NCBI GenBank assembly: GCA_030280995.1
Contig: JASXTE010000007.1
Location: forward strand, 8,175,501 to 8,239,500
Direction: 5' to 3'
DNA length: 64,000 nt
Source: Hemileia vastatrix
Taxonomy: Eukaryota > Basidiomycota > Pucciniomycetes > Pucciniales > Zaghouaniaceae
Positions 33,196 through 46,190 of the stretch are shown in pieces (position 1 is the first letter of the stretch; each line of letters opens with the position of its first letter). The translations under genes were made by a program, and so were the position numbers. The notes under the pieces were generated by a model, which saw only the letters and a program-made list of their open reading frames with translations, was not told the origin of the DNA and did not search any database.

Positions 33196-36100
33196 TTATT
33201 TCTGTTTAAATTTTTTAAGAAGGGTGGATAAATTTGAAATTTCTTTTTTGGGTATCCATTTATCAAATTCATTTGATTTCCCTTTAAATCTTAATAAATA
33301 CTCAGTTCCTTTTTCTTTAGTAAGGATTCTTTTCTTGGGTATTTTTTCAATCTCTGCTTTTTCCACAATTTCTTCAGGTTGCTTTTTAGGCCTTCCCCTT
33401 CTTTTTGGAAATAAGTCAGGATCATTTGTATGGTAAGGTTTCAATAATGAGATAGGGAAAACTGGATGTTTCCTATCATATGGAGCATATAATATGACTT
33501 CCACTGCATTATTACCAACCATTTTGCTAACTACAAAAGGTCCTACAAAGGGATCCCTTAATTTAACATTATCTTGTAAGTTAAAATGTAGTTTTGATAT
33601 GAGGACTTCATCTCCCTTTTAGAATTCAAATTCTTTATGAGATTTATCCCACCTTTTCTTTTCATATTCAAATTCTTTTTGGATGCATTCTTCTGCATGT
33701 TTTATACACATTTGTTGCATATGAATAAAGGATTTAGTACCAGGGTGTATATCTAACCTTGGTAATTTATTTAAATGATTTACTGAGATATTTGGTACAT
33801 ATCCCAGCCAGAGTTCAAATGGCTTCTTCTCTGTTACAGAATGAGTTGTGCTGTTATAAGAAAATTCAAGGCCAGGAATTAATGTTACCCAGTCATGTGT
33901 GAATTTCTCATTGTCTTTGTATTCTAATCCAAAGGCACAATATCTTCTGATCATGTCTTCTAGAGTTTGTATCATTCTCTCAGCCAGCTCATCAGTTTGT
34001 GGATGGTGTACTGTAGAACATTTCATTTGGCAACCTGATACTTCCATCAAAGATGTCCAGAACTCTGAAGTGAATTTAGGGTCTCTGTCAGAGATTATGG
34101 CTTTGAGGAACACAGCAGTATTCATCATCTGAGTCCACCATAGTAATGCCAAGTCTTTTTCAGATACCTCTTTATGGGTAGGGATAAATTTACACATTTT
34201 TTTTAATCTATCTACAATTACACAGCAAGAATTGAAACTTTCTTTTCCTGACAATGGCAATCCAGTTACAAAATCCATGTTTATAATTTCCCATGGAGCT
34301 TTTGGCTGCTCTATTTGTTGTAACAACCCAGCTCTCTTCCCAGTTAATCTTTTTGATTTCTGACAAGAGTCACATGTTTCAATGTATTTTTGTACATCTT
34401 CTTTCATGTTTATCCACCAGGCTGTATTTTTAACTCTGGTTAATGTTTTGTTAAAATCAAAATGACAAGCTAAGATGTCATCATGACAAGTACTCAACAT
34501 TAACTCTTTCATAGAAGGTGGTATTACTATTACATTACTTAGCTTTTTCTTGTAATATATATATCCATCTTCAATTGACAGTTTACATTTTTCCAACACA
34601 TTTTTATACTTTGGAGGCAAGGTTTTAATTAATGCACTCATAGAGGCATTAGTTGGATCATTTAGAATGGGAGATAGTTTAGTCAAATCTTTATCAGATG
34701 AATAAGTTTCCAATATAGTTTGAATAAACTCTTCCTCTAAATCCACTATATAAATCCCAAATATATGTATAAACTCATTTTAAGGTACATAAGCTGGGCT
34801 GTCAGCATCATTTGGCAAAGGACTTCTGGATCATAAATCCACATTAGAATGCAATGTTCCTTCTCTATGAGTGAATTTCATTCTTCCTCTGTACTCTTTT
34901 AAAGCTAGTTGCCATCAAAACATGTGCCTATTAGGTGTTTTCATGTTTAGTAATGATTTTACTGCACTGCAATCTGTTATTAGTTCAAACTTCTGGTCCT
35001 CCAGATAGTAATGAAGTTTCTCCAAGGCCCACACTATGGCTAAACATTCCAGCTGTGTGGCACCATACCTTAATTTTGTTTTTCTTAAGGTTCTGGATAT
35101 ATAACAGATAACTACTTCAGATAATTTTCCATTTATTATCTGTTTCTGCTGTAAAGCAGAACCTAACCGTGTGAAGCTTGCATCAGTGTACAAGATAAAA
35201 GGTAGGTTAAAATCTGGAAGTCCCAATATTGGAGCTGACATCAAACATTCCTTCAATTTATCAAAGGAGTGTTGTCTTTCATTATTCCAAATGAAAGCCT
35301 CATTTCTCCTGATTAATGTTGTTAAAGAGACTGAAATAGATTGGTTTTTTTTTATATACTGCCTATAATATCCACACATACCTAAAAAACTTTGAACATC
35401 TTTTACATTCTTAGGTATACCAATGTGTTTAATTGCTGCCACCTTATTCTGGTCAACACAAATTTTTAATTCAGATACAACATGTCCAAGTACTTTCAAG
35501 GATTGATATCCAAACTTACATTTCTTTAATGTAATTGTCATATTAATTTCATCCATTTTTTGAAATACTCTTTTTGGGTGATTTAAATTTTCATCATATA
35601 TTTTTGAAAACACTATAATTTCATCAATATAAACCAAAAGCCATCTTTCAACCATTTCCTGATGAAAAATACTATCCATCAATTTTTGGAAGACTGAAGG
35701 CACATTCTTTGGGCCAAAGGGCATTCTCACATACTTATATATTCCCATGTGTGTGGTTATTAATAAGTAATTCTGAGAATTCTTTTCCACAGGAATCTGG
35801 TGGTAACCTTTTTTTCCATCCAGAAAGGAAATATATTTTGCTCCTTGTAAGGTAGCATGGATAGAAGCTATCCTTGGTAGAGTGTAAATATCATCTACAG
35901 TGTATGTATTCAGAGCTCTATAATCACCGCATAATATTGCCTTATCTTTTTCATAAGAGATTAAAATGGTGAAATAACACAATACTTAGGTGTTGTGTCC
36001 ACTTTTTCAACAATACCCATTTCTAACAACATTTTTATGATGTCTTCAATTTCTTTACTTTTTTCAGGAGATGCTGGGTAAGTTTTCTTTTTCAAGCTTC

Positions 36101-39071
36101 CAGGAATATTATCCAAATCACAGCTTAAAGAGATTTTCATCTCATGGTCTTTGACCAATCCTAGTTCATTTGAACCATGAGCAAATGCCATAGGACAAGA
36201 TTTTATCAATCTCAATATATTGTTTTCTTCAATTTTTGAGAGTTGAGAACTGAAAGAGGCTTTTTGAATTTCATTTTCAAATTCTACCACTTCAGATGTG
36301 GTTCTTCCACCTTGCAGTTGTTCTTCTTTAGGAAAAATGGAATAAACTGAATTCTCAGAACAAATCTTGAATTTTCTTTTTCCATTTACACCTATAGTGA
36401 AGCAACTGTTTGCAGGATTCAGTTTTATGCCAAATTTGGTCAATAAGTCATTGCCTATAATAAAACAATCACTACAATTATTATTATCCATTACCACAAA
36501 TTCACAACCTGCTCTTAAATATCCATTATTATATTTAAAGAATACAGCAGTTTTGTATTTGCCAATTGGATTTAATACTGAACCAAAACCCCTCCAGTTC
36601 TTTGTCTGTACAGGTTCTAGTTTTTCTTTATACTTACTATCAAGTTTCATTAATGTGTTAATAGAAACTACACTACCTGCAGCCCCAGTGTCAAGAATGT
36701 CATTCATTTCTCTTCCACATATAATAACAGGTGCTCTGATAGGTTTTAATTTGTAAGTATCATGAGATACATCCTTAATAGTTTCAGCTTCTTCAATGGA
36801 AGTTAAAGATGTATCTGTCTGAGGTATAGCATCATTCAGGAACAAAATATCCTTCTCTAATACATATATCTCATGTTCATCATCACTGTAAGAAATGTTT
36901 CTTTTACAATCCTCACTGAATTCCACGTTCTCATCTTCATGATTACTTGGTTCAGAATCTTGTGAGTTTTCAATAACATTAATTCTTTTCTTACAAGTGT
37001 TACCCTTAACCCAAGGTTCATTAAATTTATAACAAGTGTTTTTTTCTTGTCTTTTAGGGACAAGGGGAGCTGAAGGTTTTTTCTTCTCCACTGGTAACTT
37101 ATTTGTAGTAGGTTTTACTACTTCAACACTCTGTCTGTAATTATTATACTTGGTTTCATATTTGTGGTTAAATAATATTTCATTGCATACATTAATGAGC
37201 CCAGAGGTATCTCTGAAGGTTTCAGTTCTAGTTACAATAATGTCTCTGACTGATATAGGCAATTTATATATTATTTTTTCTTTCCACTCATAATAATCCA
37301 TTTTTGGATCCATAGATTTCATGATTTTTATTAAATTCATTAAAAATTCCATGGGTTTATCTCCAGCATTTGGATTATATCTTGCTCTTTCATACAATCT
37401 TTGCTGAGTGATTCTAAATTTTGGGCCACCAAATTGCCTTTCAATTAGTGCCTTCCATTCATTCCAGGAGTATTTAATTCCCTCACTCAATACAGATTCA
37501 AAACATAATAAGGCCACATCTGTATATAAAGATATCTATTTTAATGTAATTTCTTCATCAGGTAATTTGTATGAAAGCCTTAAGTTATCAATTCTCTGAA
37601 TGAATTGTTGCCAATCAGACTTTGAATCCCCGTCAAAAAAAGGGTACTGATCTAACTTAGGCCAGTTCTTTTGGTTAGTTTTTTCTTCCCTAAGCTGAGG
37701 AATATTAAGTAACTCACTTACTTTAGAAAGATGATCATTTATTTAATCTTTTACTGATTTTATATTCTCAGATCCCATGAAACTATGTTCATGTTCAATC
37801 ATTTGTTTATCATCTGAGTGTTTCATGAAAACCAGTACTCTTTCCACATAAGAGGTATTATCTTTTACTTTATCAGTATTTTTCAAAATGTTGGCTATTT
37901 CAATTTCTACTCTTTGTAACCTATCTTATATTACAGGTACATGAGTCATGGTATCATTAAAATTTTAAAAAGACAATTTTACACATCCCTCTATCGTAGC
38001 CATAATATTCTGAGAGTGTTCTAATCTACTTTCTAGATTTTTAATCTCAGAGTTTAATCTTTTATTTTCATTGGTTAATTCATTATTTGAATTTTAAATA
38101 ATTTTTAACCTATTGGCTGTTGTACTCAATGATTGTGTGAGGCTTAATAATACACTTTCTATATTATTGTTTGACTCTTTAGAGAATTCTCCCAATTTTT
38201 CAATTCTTAATAATAATTTACTAATTATTTTTGATTCCATTGGATTTTCTTTTAAAAAATATTCAATTTTCTCCGTGTCTAATTCAGAAGACTCATTATC
38301 AGGTTCAAGATTTAATTCATTTGGTTCCATTTTCATATTAATAGCATTATCCTGGTGATCAATAAAACTATTTACATTGTCCTCATTTAAAGACAAGTTT
38401 AACATCTTATTATCAAATGAATAATTTTTTAAATCCTTATCAATTATATCCAACAATTCCTTATAAATCTCATTACTTATAAGTAATTCATTTTTAGGAT
38501 TATATAATTGATCCTGAGAAGATGGATGACTTACCAAGGTCTTATCCCATTTCACCTGCCTCTCCTTGCCTTTCCCCTGTAAGGGTGACTGCTGGAGCCC
38601 TACTGTTGAGGAGAGTTGTTGTAGTTTTGGGCATACCAATACCACTTCCATTTTCTTACTGTAATTTTTTGATTCTTCTCTTGGACTGGAGGTGTTGCTA
38701 TGGAACTGTTGGGTGCCACTGTTGGTGGTTGAGCCTTTATGTCCACTAGAGCTTGGTTGACTTCTACAAAACCTTGAGCTGCCCTTTTCTCCAGATTTTT
38801 TATCTGGTCCACTATATTGTTGACTCTTATTGTCAAGGTGTTCAATAGGGTGGAGAGGGAGTGAGTTTGTTCTTGTAATGTATTTTTTGTTTTCTTTATT
38901 GATACTTGTTTTAAAAGTTTTTTCCTTTCCCCCAGAGACATTGGTGGAGTGTTTTTGTTTATGGGAGAGTCCTGGCCCTCCATTTGAATGTCCTGTAACA
39001 GGTCTTTCAGCTCTAGCTATTAAGTTATAAGGTTTTGCCTTATTACTCACAATATCATTGTTGTCACACAT
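33196..39071 (-). pseudogene. Gag-Pol of gypsy 2, broken
   Basis: It is colinear with the gypsy 1 polyprotein. From the ATG at 39071 to about 35970 the sequence stays in one frame, interrupted by stops (for example at 38094 and 37518-37560); it then shifts frame and continues to 33196 with further stops (near 34915, 34746 and 33619). Recognisable parts are the N-terminal region, Gag, protease (ILDTGAAG, near 36690), reverse transcriptase (YIDE instead of YIDD, near 35625), RNase H (LYTDAS), integrase with an HHCC motif and the DELAERM region (DGLAERM in gypsy 1), and a chromodomain at the C-terminus. The knuckle reads CYKFNEPWVKGNTC, having lost a Cys and the His. It is not functional. Confidence 0.9.
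38530..38983 (-). pseudogene. Overlapping +1-frame ORF of gypsy 2, decayed
   Basis: Begins MEGQDSP at 38983, 88 nt inside gag and in the same relative frame as in gypsy 1. It is open for 127 codons to 38600, ending in a KWKWYWY stretch and a short tail. The homology to the gypsy 1 protein (HPYRGKARRG, final PW) continues through two stops to the GTAAGT at 38529-38534. Confidence 0.55.
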
Positions 39072-39667
39072 TTTTTTACGTGGAATTTAATCAAAGAATT
39101 GAAATTTTAGATATCAAAACTTCAAAAAGGAGTTTTATCAGTATTTATCAATACCACTGAAAAAACGTTTATTGCTTACTTATAGGTATGAAGTGAATTT
39201 ATAAGTGCCAAAAGTCAAATATGCTTTTATGTGGTCACTTTATTTAACTGGTCTACAATATGTAGCCGTGTTTTTATATTTAAAAATGAAAAAACTGTCA
39301 GTAAGATTCTTTTTAAATATCAAATGAATGTTACAAACCAATAGAAAAGGATTAAGATTCCTGTTAAAAGAAAACAATTAATCAGTTTAATTGGTTTATT
39401 ATCTGCAAAGATCACAAATTTAATTGGTCTATTGACAGACTCCCACTAATAATAATTTTATGTTAAATTAGTGGTAAAATTTTTGATTCAATATCACAAT
39501 TTTAATATATAACAGGGAATTTTTTTCTGAAATCACTATATGAGTGACCCCAACCTGTTGTAATTATACAAATATTTCTATAGGGATTTTATTTACTTGT
39601 AGCCTATTCTTTGAATTTTTACTTACTGGAAGATAACCAACAGAATTCTTGAGGAAAAGTCCCCAAT

Positions 39668-41161
39668 TGTCAGGCTGAGTTCAGCTAAAAAGACGTGAAC
39701 TAGCTTGAATGATAAGTGTCTAGAAGATTTAAATGGTCCTATATGAATACTGTAGTACAAATCCAATAATTATTAAAATATAATTCAATATAAAGGTCTC
39801 AGTAATATAAATCTCACTAACTATATATGTGGCTTACAATCTTATAGTTGTTAAAAAAATAGATTTAATAATTCAAATACTATTCAGAGACTTTATAAGT
39901 GCTATTGATATGTATTGTAATTGATTGGGTTATATGATTGAATTGTAATGATAAAGAATGTAGAAAACAAGACCCAAAACCTCCTCCTTTTATACACAAT
40001 AACTTCTCCAATGAACCCCTTGATTTATCAGTCCTCTAAACAGTAAATGAAACCTCAATCCAACTAATAAATGTTTCCAAAAACATCCAGATTGATCCAT
40101 AAAATAATTAGAATAATATCACCTGCCAAAATCCTGTATTAATAGGGATAATCCATCAAAATTAAAGAATAAGTGAAAAAGAGAGTATATGCATATTATA
40201 CATTAAAATAAAAGACTAAAAAGGTAAAATTAAGGCTAATAAATGCTTAACAATAAGGGGGATTAACAGTAGAAATGATGGAGCTAATCCTGACATTATA
40301 CTACGTGAAATCCCCATTCAAATATAACCAATATTGACTGAGAAACCACCTAGAAACCTAAAAAAGAGTGTGAGATATGGGGTAACTACATGCAGTCCTT
40401 GGCAGGTGCTTGCACGAGTAAATCCTTGACTAAGTTAGTCAAATTTAAGCATGGTAGTGAAACAAAGCGCCAAGATTGAGGTTATTAATGAAATTAGTGC
40501 ATATAAAGAGGGTCAATGCATTAGTAATTAAGCTAGGACACTTAAATAGGCGCCTCTCGCCTATTTTAGCATGTTTCCCCACAGTGAGCGTAGAATGTGG
40601 GGTAATTATAGTGTGAAAAAGCTAACTTTGCTAAAAATGAAGCTATTCACATGGGAAAAATGCAGGCAGTATGCAGCCAGTACACAGAAGCCATTTCTGG
40701 CATAAAAAACACCAAATTTAAAAAGTGTTATTTTTATGCATTTGAGCTGCCAAATGAATAGTCCTAATTGAGAAAAATGGAACTTTCAAAGCGCATTTTT
40801 ATTATTATTAAATTTATAGCGCATATGATCAACTTTTAAGTGATTTAAAGTGCATTTCTTGTTTTTTGCATAAAACAATGAAAACAACAGCTTTAAGTGT
40901 ACTTAAAAATTATGTAGCCTTATACTTAGGGTTCTTAATATTCCCTATCATATTCCAACTTAATATTAAGTACATAAGACTTATCAAAGGTCGATATATG
41001 GGTGTCTATAAGGTGTTATAATGGCATATTTTGTATATTATCATAATTCTACTTATGTATACTGTTTGTGTACTCTAATTTATTGTTCCCATGTATATTT
41101 CATGTGTTTAACATAACTGATAAGTACTTTATACTCAATACTGGGGATATACAGACTGACA
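39668..41161 (-). repeat. 5' LTR of gypsy 2
   Basis: 1494 bp, from TGTCAGGCTGAG to CAGACTGACA on the plus strand. The putative primer site (minus strand TGGGGACTTTTCC) lies two bases inside, at about 39653-39665. Confidence 0.85.
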
Positions 41162-41560
41162 CCTATGATCTGGGAAATATAAAACTGTGTCCTTAAATTT
41201 TAGCAGGTGAAGGAATAGGTTGTCCAGTAATAGGATTGATATAAGAGAAGATCCCCAAAGTAAGATAATTTGCATCATTTGAATTGGTTTGTATTTTGTT
41301 ATGAAATCCAGAATGATTAATTATAACATTAAAAAAAATAGATACTCATTGTTAATTTCTTTTCATTCTTAGTCACACCAATTTGGAGTTCCAACTTGGG
41401 TTTCAAGTTGGTGATTTTTTTAAAAGCTTTATTACAGGGTTTCTTAAGTCAAAGAGCAAGAAAAGAATTAAAGGAAGGTAAAGAGTCCTATTTTCAAAAA
41501 ATATTATCTATTTCTACTTTAGATAAATTTCTGAGCAAAGAATAGATGCCTATAGAATTA
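41162..41560. other. No gene seen
   Basis: AT-rich spacer. Its right part may contain the end of the coding relic that follows on the minus strand. Confidence 0.4.
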
Positions 41561-42160
41561 AAATGAGTGAAATATATTATAAATAAATAAAATAAAATTA
41601 CTATACTTACCATGAGAAGATACTTTAATAAATCCTGGTCTCCATCCAAAACAAATCATGAAACCACCAAGAAAATACTTATTTCTTATTGTTAAGCAAA
41701 CCAAAGCCATTTGATATATTGTCATAATAATATCAGAAAGTCGAAGAAAGTATTTATCTTTAAGTCCATCAAATGAATGATTTTTGTAAATAAATTGAGG
41801 TTTTAAAGTATTACTGATTACAGCCTTAACTTTATCACCTTTAAATTTGGTTAGATATTTGATATCTTCCGGTAAACTCTTGGGATTATTTTTTTATTGG
41901 CTTTAGCTTTATAATACTTGATGTTTGATATATGCCCAAATAAAATATTGAAGTATATTTTTTATAATTCTTTTATTTTGATAAGACCAATCATCATTTT
42001 TTATTTTAGAAGGTTTTGAAGAAGCTTGAATTTAAGTAGAAATTGAAGAAGATGATAAAGAAGATAATTATGAAGATAGAGGTGAAAGGCTTGAATCAAA
42101 AGAAACAGATTTAATTTTTTCAGAAATTTTTTTGGATGAATTTTCTTTTTTTACAATTTT
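41500..42160 (-). pseudogene. Unrecognised spliced coding relic
   Basis: Read on the minus strand, a Ser-rich stretch leads to KPSKIKNDDWSYQNKRIIKN and LQYFIWAYIKH. After a frame change at an A-run near 41890-41930 comes a clean stretch of about 90 codons, from KSLPEDIKYLTKFKGDKV to GFMICFGWRPGFIKVSSHG. It ends at a donor (GTAAGTATAG, about 41610), with an acceptor TTCTATAG near 41550 and about 17 more codons before a stop. The composition and the intron suggest a real gene until recently. I do not recognise the family; a transposon-encoded protein is possible. Confidence 0.4.
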
Positions 42161-42290
42161 TCTGAAATTTTTTTGAGGATTGAAATGAAGTATAAATTAA
42201 AGAAGATAATAAAGAAGATAATGATGAAGATAGAGGTGTAAGGCTTGAATCAAAATAAACAGACTTTTTTTTTTCAGAAAAATTTCTTTA
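42030..42290. repeat. Diverged direct duplication
   Basis: Two copies, about 42030-42145 and 42180-42290, share AAAGAAGATAAT.ATGAAGAT, AGAGGTG and AGGCTTGAATCAAAA. The first overlaps the Ser-rich part of the coding relic. Confidence 0.55.
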
Positions 42291-42479
42291 CTGGGCAAAA
42301 AAACATTAAACTTTTTTTAAAAAATAATTAAAAATTCACACAATTTAAATTAAATAGCCTTAAAGATTTTCTGCAAATAACTTATTAGAATAATTATTAC
42401 TTTACTTCAATTTGATGAGTTCTTTTGTTTAATTCTGCCCAAAAAAACTAAATTTTAATAATACTTTTCTGTCAATCTT

Positions 42480-42976
42480 TTAATTGCTCCCTCATTGGTC
42501 CATGTAAAACTTTTTTGTTAATTTTTTCATTACTCCCTCATTATTCCCCTTTCTCCCCTTGTAAAACTTCTCAAAAGCCCATTTCAAACTCCCTCCAACC
42601 CCCCAAAACCTCACCAAAACACCCCAACACACACCCCAAATCCTCTCCAAAATCCCGCCAAACCCTCTCCAAACTACCCCAAAACACCACCCCAAAACCT
42701 CTTCAAAACCTCCTAAATAACCCCCTGTAAACCTCTTGAATACCCTCCTCAATCTTCCTCTACATCCTCTTCAAAACCCCTCCTGAAACCCCTCCAAACC
42801 TCTTAAACCCCCCCCTCAAACTGCCTCTAGACCCACTTCAAAACCCTCCCTTACCCACCCAACCTGTTCATTTGATAACAAATGATTGTTATCATTTGAT
42901 AAAAAATGATTGTTATCATTTGTTTGTTAGTTAATGAAAAATTTATAACAATTTTTTGTTAACTAATTGAATCATT
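42480..42976. repeat. C-rich low-complexity flank, arm of an outer inverted repeat
   Basis: Runs of CCCC separated by AAA/TCC occupy about 42545-42860, followed by AAATGATTGTTATCATTTG twice and GTTAACTAATTGAAT. A G-rich mirror and a reversed AACTAAT motif lie just beyond the Harbinger element at 46191-46370. Confidence 0.5.
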
Positions 42977-43253
42977 AGGGGGTGTCAGTTCTGGCAAATC
43001 CGCACTTAAATTAAGTGCGGATTTCAAACCAAATCAGAACTTACAAATCAGCACTTAAATTTTGCAAAAAAGTCACTTATTTCAAAAAAGGGTGTCAGTT
43101 ATGACCTCAAATCAGCACTTTTTTCCCGTTTTTTTTCACAACCACATTTTGGCCACAAAACATCCCTTCCTTTCTTACCCCATCCCTGTCACATGTGACA
43201 CACTGACCTTCCTCGCTACCTACCCATCAATCCTCGGCACACACCCCTTCCTG

Positions 43254-44258
43254 ACATTTTCAATATTTTGACCAGGCATGTTAACATTCTTTTTTACTTA
43301 TTTCTTCTACTTTTTAATCTTTTTTCTTGTTATGTGCCAGTTTCATAATGCCTCCCAGACATTCCAAATCTCAAAAGGTAACTCAAAAATCTGCTTCGTC
43401 ACAAAAGTCTCCTCGTAAAGCAAGGATTACATAGAAAAAAAATCAGTGACTTTTTCTATTACTTACAACTGTTTTTACAGAATTGAAAACTATGTTTCAG
43501 CTAATATTTTATGGAAGTGAACTCTGTTCTTCGCCCGAAGAACAGAGTTCATCCTCCTATTTTCACATTCTGTTTGCACCAATCTCCAACATTTTCAATA
43601 TTTTGACCAGGCATGTTTACATTCTTTTTTACTTATTTCTTCTACTTTTTAATCTTTTTTCTTGTTATGTGCCAGTTTCATAATGCCTCCCAGACATTCC
43701 AAATCTCAAAGGGTAACTCAAAAATCTGCTTCGTCACAAAAGTCTCCTCGTAAAGCAAGGATTACATATAAAAAAAATCAGTGACTTTCTCTATTACTTA
43801 CAACTGTTTTTACAGAATTGAAAACTATGTTTCAGCTAATATTTTATGGAAGTGAACTCTGTTCTTCGCCCGAAGAACAGAGTTCATCCTCCTATTTTCA
43901 CATTCTGTTTGCACCAATCTCCAACATTTTCAATATTTTGACCAGGCATGTTTACATTCTTTTTTACTTATTTCTTCTACTTTTTAATCTTTTTTCTTGT
44001 TATGTGCCAGTTTCATAATGCCTCCCAGACATTCCAAATCTCAAAGGGTAACTCAAAAATCTGCTTCGTCACAAAAGTCTCCTCGTAAAGCAAGGATTAC
44101 ATATAAAAAAAATCAGTGACTTTCTCTATTACTTACAACTGTTTTTACAGAATTGAAAACTATGTTTCAGCTAATATTTTATGGAAGTGAACTCTGTTCT
44201 TCGCCTGAAGAACAGAGTTCATCCTCCTATTTTCACATTCTGTTTGCACCAATCTCCA
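43254..44258 (+). repeat. 335-bp tandem triplication inside the Harbinger element
   Basis: Three near-identical units begin at 43254, 43589 and 43924. Each contains a perfect 32-nt hairpin with arms GAACTCTGTTCTTCG and a 2-nt loop (43519-43550, 43854-43885; the copy at 44189-44220 has one change), a start-like MPPRHSKSQK frame (ATG at 43349, 43684 and 44019) followed by GTAACT, and a TTTTTACAG acceptor-like end. Basic MPPR-type starts are common in the second (Myb-like) Harbinger protein, but no Myb domain is present, so I do not call a gene. Confidence 0.8.
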
Positions 44259-44633
44259 TCCCTTTCAATTCTATCAACACATGCTTGTCTTCCCTCCCCA
44301 TGCCTTTCGCTATCCTCCCAGCCCCATTGTATGCCATCCTCTTTTGATCCCCATTTCACCCCTCTCAACCTCTCCCAGACCCTTTTCTTCATTTAAAATG
44401 CCTCGGAACCCTTAATCTTCCCTTCCAACTCTTTCCCAACCTTTGAGTGACTGAAAAAATATGCGTTTGCTGAAAATATGCGATTTCATGTTGAGTTGAT
44501 GAAAGAAAACACAGAGAGAAAAAAAATAAGACTTTAACAGCAAATTCAAAAACCAAAAAAATATGCAAAAAAATTTACCATTCTCAGTGAATAATACATG
44601 CAAATTGATAATTTGAAGAGAAGGAGAAAAAAA

Positions 44634-45893
44634 TTAAAATTGCGTTGAAAAATGTTGGAGTGTTATTGGAAGGATTTTCGCCCTTATACTAGTTGATTGA
44701 GAAATAGAAGTGTTGGATATAGTCGGAGGTGAATCAACTTGTTCATCTTCATACAGCTCTAACCATTGATCTTTGAGGTCAGCAAGTAGGTTATGAAGTA
44801 TAGTGCAACACAGAATCCAGTTGATCACCGCCTCCATTTCAGATTTATTTCTAAGAGGACTTCTTAATTCCCTTAAACTAGAAAAACGGCCTTTCAAGAT
44901 TCCAATAGAATGTTCAATACAGACTCTTGACTTTGCCAAATGATTGTTGAATTTGGCATTTTGACTGTCTTCTGAAGCTGCTCCCCGAAAAGCAGGAAGT
45001 ACATACTTTCCATTCACATAAGCAGAATCTGCAAGAAGATACTGATTTTCATCAAAGAATTTTTCAGGTTCATTTGAAATATGCATTCTTTGGAAGACGT
45101 AGGAGTCATGACATGAGCCAGGATAGCCAGCAAAGAATGATATAAATTTTTTGTTTACGTCACATATAAGCTGAACGTTAATTGAATATCTATAAAGAAG
45201 ATATATTTGTTTGTGTTAGTTTCAAGGAGGATGAAAGGAGTTAAAAATAATCTACCTCTTTTTACGGTCAAAGTAATTGTTTCCACCTTGAGCAGGTTTC
45301 TGGCTCAAAGGAATAGTAGTACCATCAACAAAACCAATACATCCTGGAAAGCCCTCTGCTTGCATAACCTGAGATGATTCAAGTCGCTCTTCTTTTGTTG
45401 GCCAGGTGAGAAGTTGAGATTCCAAGGAGTTGATGGCAGTGATACATCGTTTGGTATAAGTGTTAACTGAACCATACCCTAAATCAAAGACATTTTCTAA
45501 ACGTTTCAAAGCGGCTCCATTACCATTTGAACCCAAACGACATAGTGTGATGGCCAATTGAATTGAAGGATGTTGTTGTTCTTTTTGAGAATTATTGTGA
45601 AATATGGGATGATCCTGAATAAGCTCAAGCAATTTAAGGAAACATTCCTGAGAAGTCCTGAACAGCCATCTAAAACTGGGTGTAGATAGTTTAAGAAGTG
45701 TTTGGATGGTGTACTTGGGGGTATGAAGTACTTGAGGCTTTCTGGGAAGAAGGTAACGTTTCCTGGCCATTTTTGATAAAACGACAAAATCTTCTTCTAG
45801 ATCAGAATTGGAATCAGAGTCCAAGAGCAGTTCAAGCGCCATGAAAGTCATTGCTTTATGTAATTTATCACGATTTGAAAGCGAGGAAGGCAT
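44634..45893 (-). CDS. Harbinger DDE transposase, two exons, about 397 aa
   Basis: Exon 1 is 45893-45256, the intron 45255-45190 (66 bp; GTAGAT...TTATAG) and exon 2 45189-44634. The protein should cut and paste the element by DDE chemistry. The catalytic residues are visible as VDGTT (D190), LADSAY (D267) and CIEHSIG (E305), followed by LKGRF. The N-terminal part has an acidic DSDSNSDLEEDF stretch and a helical domain with LLELIQDHP. Length and motif order fit DDE_Tnp_4-type transposases. The start at 45893 (MPSSLSNRDKL) is the first ATG in frame and resembles fungal relatives. No disruption is seen. A dead relative lies at 47060-48269. Confidence 0.88.
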
Positions 45894-46190
45894 GACTCTT
45901 ATATGATATGATATGAAGATGTAAGTGATGTACGATGTTTTGAGTTATGAAGTGTTATTCTGCGGAGTGCTGCGTATGAATGGGATGATGCTGACAAATC
46001 AGTGAAATGGGACTTGATGGTGAAATCAGCACTTTTGGTTGAGAAAGTGCGGATTTGAGTGAAATAAGTGACTTATTTCATTTTGAAATCCACCAGTATT
46101 GGGGCTAGTGTGTTTTGGAAATCCGCACTTATTTAAGTGCGGATTTGGTCAAATTTAAGTGCGGATTTGCCAGAACTGACACCCCCTATT

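Larger units (their letters stand above)
31516..41161 (-). mobile_element. Older, inactive chromovirus (gypsy 2)
   Basis: The element has two LTRs of about 1.5 kb (31516-33016 and 39668-41161) around a broken gag-pol related to gypsy 1. The LTRs differ by roughly 8% in a sampled 195-bp stretch (32142-32336 against 40294-40490). No 5-bp target duplication is seen (AAGAG on the left, CCTAT on the right), consistent with age. Confidence 0.88.
42977..46187 (-). mobile_element. PIF/Harbinger DNA transposon
   Basis: 3211 bp with terminal inverted repeats: the left end AGGGGGTGTCAGTTCTGGCA and the reverse complement of the right end are identical over at least 35 bp. It is flanked by the 3-bp duplication ATT (42974-42976 and 46188-46190). 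Subterminal copies of AAGTGCGGATT recur at both ends. It carries a spliced DDE transposase (minus) and, on the plus strand at the other end, a short relic of what may have been the second Harbinger gene, caught up in a 335-bp triplication. Confidence 0.88.

Noticed and set aside
41162..41166. Target duplication for gypsy 2
   Set aside because: The 5-bp flanks (AAGAG and CCTAT) do not match.
42515..42752. Pro/Lys/Ser-rich and Gly/Trp-rich frames in the C-rich block
   Set aside because: Low-complexity sequence read in both strands; no start context or homology.
43483..44347. Three 64-66-codon ORFs (MKTMFQLIFYG...) in the Harbinger triplication
   Set aside because: Identical because of the tandem duplication. 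The frame crosses the acceptor-like signal and does not resemble a Myb-like Harbinger protein.
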